Positions 6,941 to 8,755 of a stretch of 8,755 bases of DNA are shown here, in pieces. The position numbers and the translations under genes are program-made. Position 1 is the stretch's first letter, and every line of letters begins with the position of its first letter. The notes under the pieces were generated by a model, which did no database searches, was not told the origin of the DNA, and saw only the letters and a program-made list of their open reading frames with translations. The DNA is from Erysipelotrichaceae bacterium (lineage in GTDB: Bacteria; Bacillota_I; Bacilli_A; RFN20; CAG-826), in NCBI GenBank assembly GCA_031271635.1, contig JAISVG010000062.1, forward strand, positions 1 through 8,755, given 5' to 3'.

Positions 6941-6982
6941 CAAGTTTGATGATAGACAATGAAAAAATAAATAGTTTTTTCT

Positions 6983-7012
6983 TTGAAAAAACAATTAATA
7001 ATTAGTTATAAT
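6983..7012 (+). promoter_or_regulatory. Sigma-70-type promoter, putatively leaderless, for the amylase lipoprotein gene
   Basis: TTGAAA (6983-6988) and a perfect TATAAT (7007-7012) are separated by 18 bases. The -10 ends exactly 6 bases before the ATG at 7019. No SD sequence lies upstream of the ATG. This is the best full promoter in the window and supports a leaderless transcript. Confidence 0.7.
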
Positions 7013-7018
7013 TTGCAT

Positions 7019-8755
7019 ATGAACATGAAAAATAAACGTATTCTCGCTCTTTTGGGTGTGTTAAGTTTTGTCCTGATTGGGTGTGATGATAAGCCCATAA
7101 CTCCGGGTAGCGAAATAAAACATACAGTTACTTTTGACAAGAACTATGAGACTGAAAATCGCTTTGTTTATGTTGAAGTTATCGATGGTGACCCCGTCGC
7201 CCCGCTTGAAGTAGTAAGAGAAGGCTATGAGGTTCAGTGGATGATTGATGGCGTTTCGTATGATTTTACAACACCAGTAGTTAATAACATTACCCTAGTG
7301 GCATCATGGGAAGAGATTCTTAAGCCTGATACAAGTAAGGTAGAATCGCTTGATGTTTCATTAAACGGTCTTACTGATAATGCCACCATCAGTGTGAATG
7401 ATGATGTGCCGCTTACTATTAAGATTTTGCCGACAACCGCTAATCAAGGTTGGAACTATACAGTTTCTCATCCTGATGTCTTAAGTCTTAATAATGAAGG
7501 AGTTTTACATGGCATTAAAGCCGGAAACGCAGCTCTAACAATTACCACGAAAGGCATGACAGCAAGTAATACTAGTTTATCAAAAACGATTAATATTACC
7601 GTCGTTGCTGAGATTGATGTTCCAAGTGACCGCATTATTGCCTACTGTGAGCCATCATATAGTCATGTTTATGCTTGGATTGACGGGAACACTGAACTAA
7701 ACGGCGGCTGGCCGGGAGAACTACTTGATAGCCATAATGAAAATTGGAAGAAAAAAGAATATGCTCGTACCTCATTAAACATTATTTTTAATGAAGGAGG
7801 TGGCGGCAATCAAACTGACGATTTAACGATTTCTGAAGCTGGAAATTGGTACTATTATCAAAATCAATGGTATACCAAAGATCCGATTATTTTTGGTACT
7901 GGTGGCGGTGGAGGCGGTGGTGATAACCCCAATTTTGATCCGCTTAGTTCAGGCTCACACTTAGACTTACCAATTTGGGAAGATGATGTTCTTCCTCCGT
8001 ATATTCAGCCACGTCCTGCTGATTATTGGTCTAGTGGCGTCATTAGCCCTTACCAAGGTTCAAGAACTGACATTCGTGATGAGTCAATTTATTTTTTAAT
8101 GACTACACGCTTTTTTGATGGTGATCCTTCGAATAATACTCAGTGCTGGGATGGAAACTGGCTAAACGGAGTTCAGGTCGCAAGTGATCCTGGGTGGCGA
8201 GGTGATTTTAAAGGTCTAATTCAAAGACTTGATTATATTAAGGCACTTGGTTTTACTTCCATTTGGATTACTCCAGTGGTTCAAAACGCTTCAGGGACTG
8301 ATTACCATGGATATCACGGCTTAAACTTCCAAAAAGTTGATGGAAGATATCTTAGTTCTGATACTAATTTCCAAGATTTAATTACCGCTTGTCATGCAAA
8401 AGACATGAAGATTATTCTTGATGTAGTATATAACCACACTAGTAACTTTGGCGAGACTAACTTACTACCAATGTTCCGAAAAAATGAACCAGATTGGTCA
8501 ATTAATGGAATGGATCCAATCGGAACTCAAAACGGACTACTCCCAACAAATTACTTATCCTTAGATGGCGGGGCACAGTTCCGCGCTCGAAACGATGCAA
8601 GCCATAATAACAACCTTGATGTGAATGATATTTATCATCCAGAAGTATCACAAGACTGGGAAGGATTTAACACTCAGGTCGCCTCACTAGCGGGCGACTG
8701 TGTTGATTTAAACACTGAAAATCCGATTGTTGCTGCCTATATCATTGATTGTTTT
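7019..8755 (+). CDS. Extracellular alpha-amylase-family (GH13) lipoprotein with starch-binding module, 3' truncated
   Basis: The frame stays open for 579 codons to the window end, so the C-terminus is missing. Residues 1-22 form a lipoprotein signal peptide: a basic MNMKNKR, a hydrophobic core and lipobox LIGC with C22 to be lipidated. Residues about 35-98 resemble an InlB B-repeat/Flg_new module (HTVTFDKN ... ITLVASW). Residues 106-196 resemble a Big_2 Ig-like domain (SVNDDVPLTIKILP, GVLHGIKAGNAALTI). Residues 205-285 resemble a CBM26-type starch-binding module (VYAWIDG, GGWPGE, NIIFNEG, WYYYQNQWY). A run of seven Gly (295-301) links to the GH13 barrel, which begins about 354 (SIYFLMTTRFFDGD) and includes WRGDFKGLIQRLDYIKALGF and conserved region I DVVYNH (468-473). 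Catalytic Asp/Glu regions II-IV lie beyond the window. It probably breaks down starch or related alpha-glucans at the cell surface. The start at 7019 is preferred over ATG 7025 because of the TATAAT-6-ATG spacing. Confidence 0.93.
   Translation, partial: MNMKNKRILALLGVLSFVLIGCDDKPITPGSEIKHTVTFDKNYETENRFVYVEVIDGDPVAPLEVVREGYEVQWMIDGVSYDFTTPVVNNITLVASWEEILKPDTSKVESLDVSLNGLTDNATISVNDDVPLTIKILPTTANQGWNYTVSHPDVLSLNNEGVLHGIKAGNAALTITTKGMTASNTSLSKTINITVVAEIDVPSDRIIAYCEPSYSHVYAWIDGNTELNGGWPGELLDSHNENWKKKEYARTSLNIIFNEGGGGNQTDDLTISEAGNWYYYQNQWYTKDPIIFGTGGGGGGGDNPNFDPLSSGSHLDLPIWEDDVLPPYIQPRPADYWSSGVISPYQGSRTDIRDESIYFLMTTRFFDGDPSNNTQCWDGNWLNGVQVASDPGWRGDFKGLIQRLDYIKALGFTSIWITPVVQNASGTDYHGYHGLNFQKVDGRYLSSDTNFQDLITACHAKDMKIILDVVYNHTSNFGETNLLPMFRKNEPDWSINGMDPIGTQNGLLPTNYLSLDGGAQFRARNDASHNNNLDVNDIYHPEVSQDWEGFNTQVASLAGDCVDLNTENPIVAAYIIDCF

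Noticed and set aside
6961..6981. GAAAAAA/TTTTTTC inverted repeat as a terminator for the fusion gene
   Set aside because: The stem is almost all A-T and would be weak. It abuts the -35 of the amylase promoter, and A and T tracts near promoters are common. No convincing terminator was found in this gap.
1..8755. CRISPR array, insertion sequence, prophage or defence island
   Set aside because: No regularly spaced repeats, transposase, Cas, phage structural or toxin-antitoxin genes were seen on either strand.

Overview
The window is AT-rich bacterial DNA. By eye it is around 38-40% GC. It uses the standard code: Trp is TGG and no reading frame is interrupted by TGA. The gene content points to an anaerobic, fermentative, low-GC Bacillota, plausibly a gut- or rumen-type Bacilli/Mollicutes-related lineage. 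The main clues are an oxygen-sensitive type of acyl-CoA dehydratase-activase/reductase fusion and a starch-binding GH13 lipoprotein. The taxonomic placement is inference. All recognised genes lie on the + strand.

Layout. (a) 2-271 is the C-terminal end of an unrecognised membrane protein that begins before the window. (b) 279-1154 is a choline-kinase/LicA-like small-molecule phosphotransferase. It overlaps by 14 bases with 1141-2358, a four-helix membrane protein with a C-terminal Nudix hydrolase domain; the two are probably co-transcribed and translationally coupled. (c) 2404-2481 is tRNA-His(GTG) with an encoded CCA, followed by a clear intrinsic terminator that may also end the upstream operon. 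(d) 2671-6900 is a single 1409-residue protein. It joins two BadF/HgdC-type ATPase (activase) domains, a Cys-rich connector, a DUF2229-like segment and an HgdB-like C-terminal part. (e) 7019-8755 is the 5' two-thirds or so of a secreted alpha-amylase lipoprotein, cut by the window end. Its order is lipobox, InlB-type repeat, Ig-like domain, CBM26-like starch-binding module, Gly linker and GH13 catalytic domain. No gene-free stretch exceeds 150 bases.

The most striking non-coding signal is shared by the three genes that appear to start a transcript (279, 2671, 7019). Each has a perfect TATAAT exactly 6 bases before its ATG and no properly spaced Shine-Dalgarno sequence. That geometry puts the expected transcription start on the A of the start codon, so these genes would give leaderless mRNAs. 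The operon-internal gene at 1141 instead has an SD-like AGAGGA. The tRNA-His gene also has a TATAAT about 5 bases before its first base. This looks like a lineage-level promoter/start-site rule. Genome-wide counts and 5'-end mapping would test it.

Functionally the window mixes unrelated jobs: phosphometabolite or envelope modification (kinase plus membrane Nudix), translation (tRNA), ATP-driven low-potential redox chemistry (the giant fusion, substrate unknown) and extracellular starch breakdown. I see no CRISPR array, insertion sequence, phage gene or toxin-antitoxin pair.
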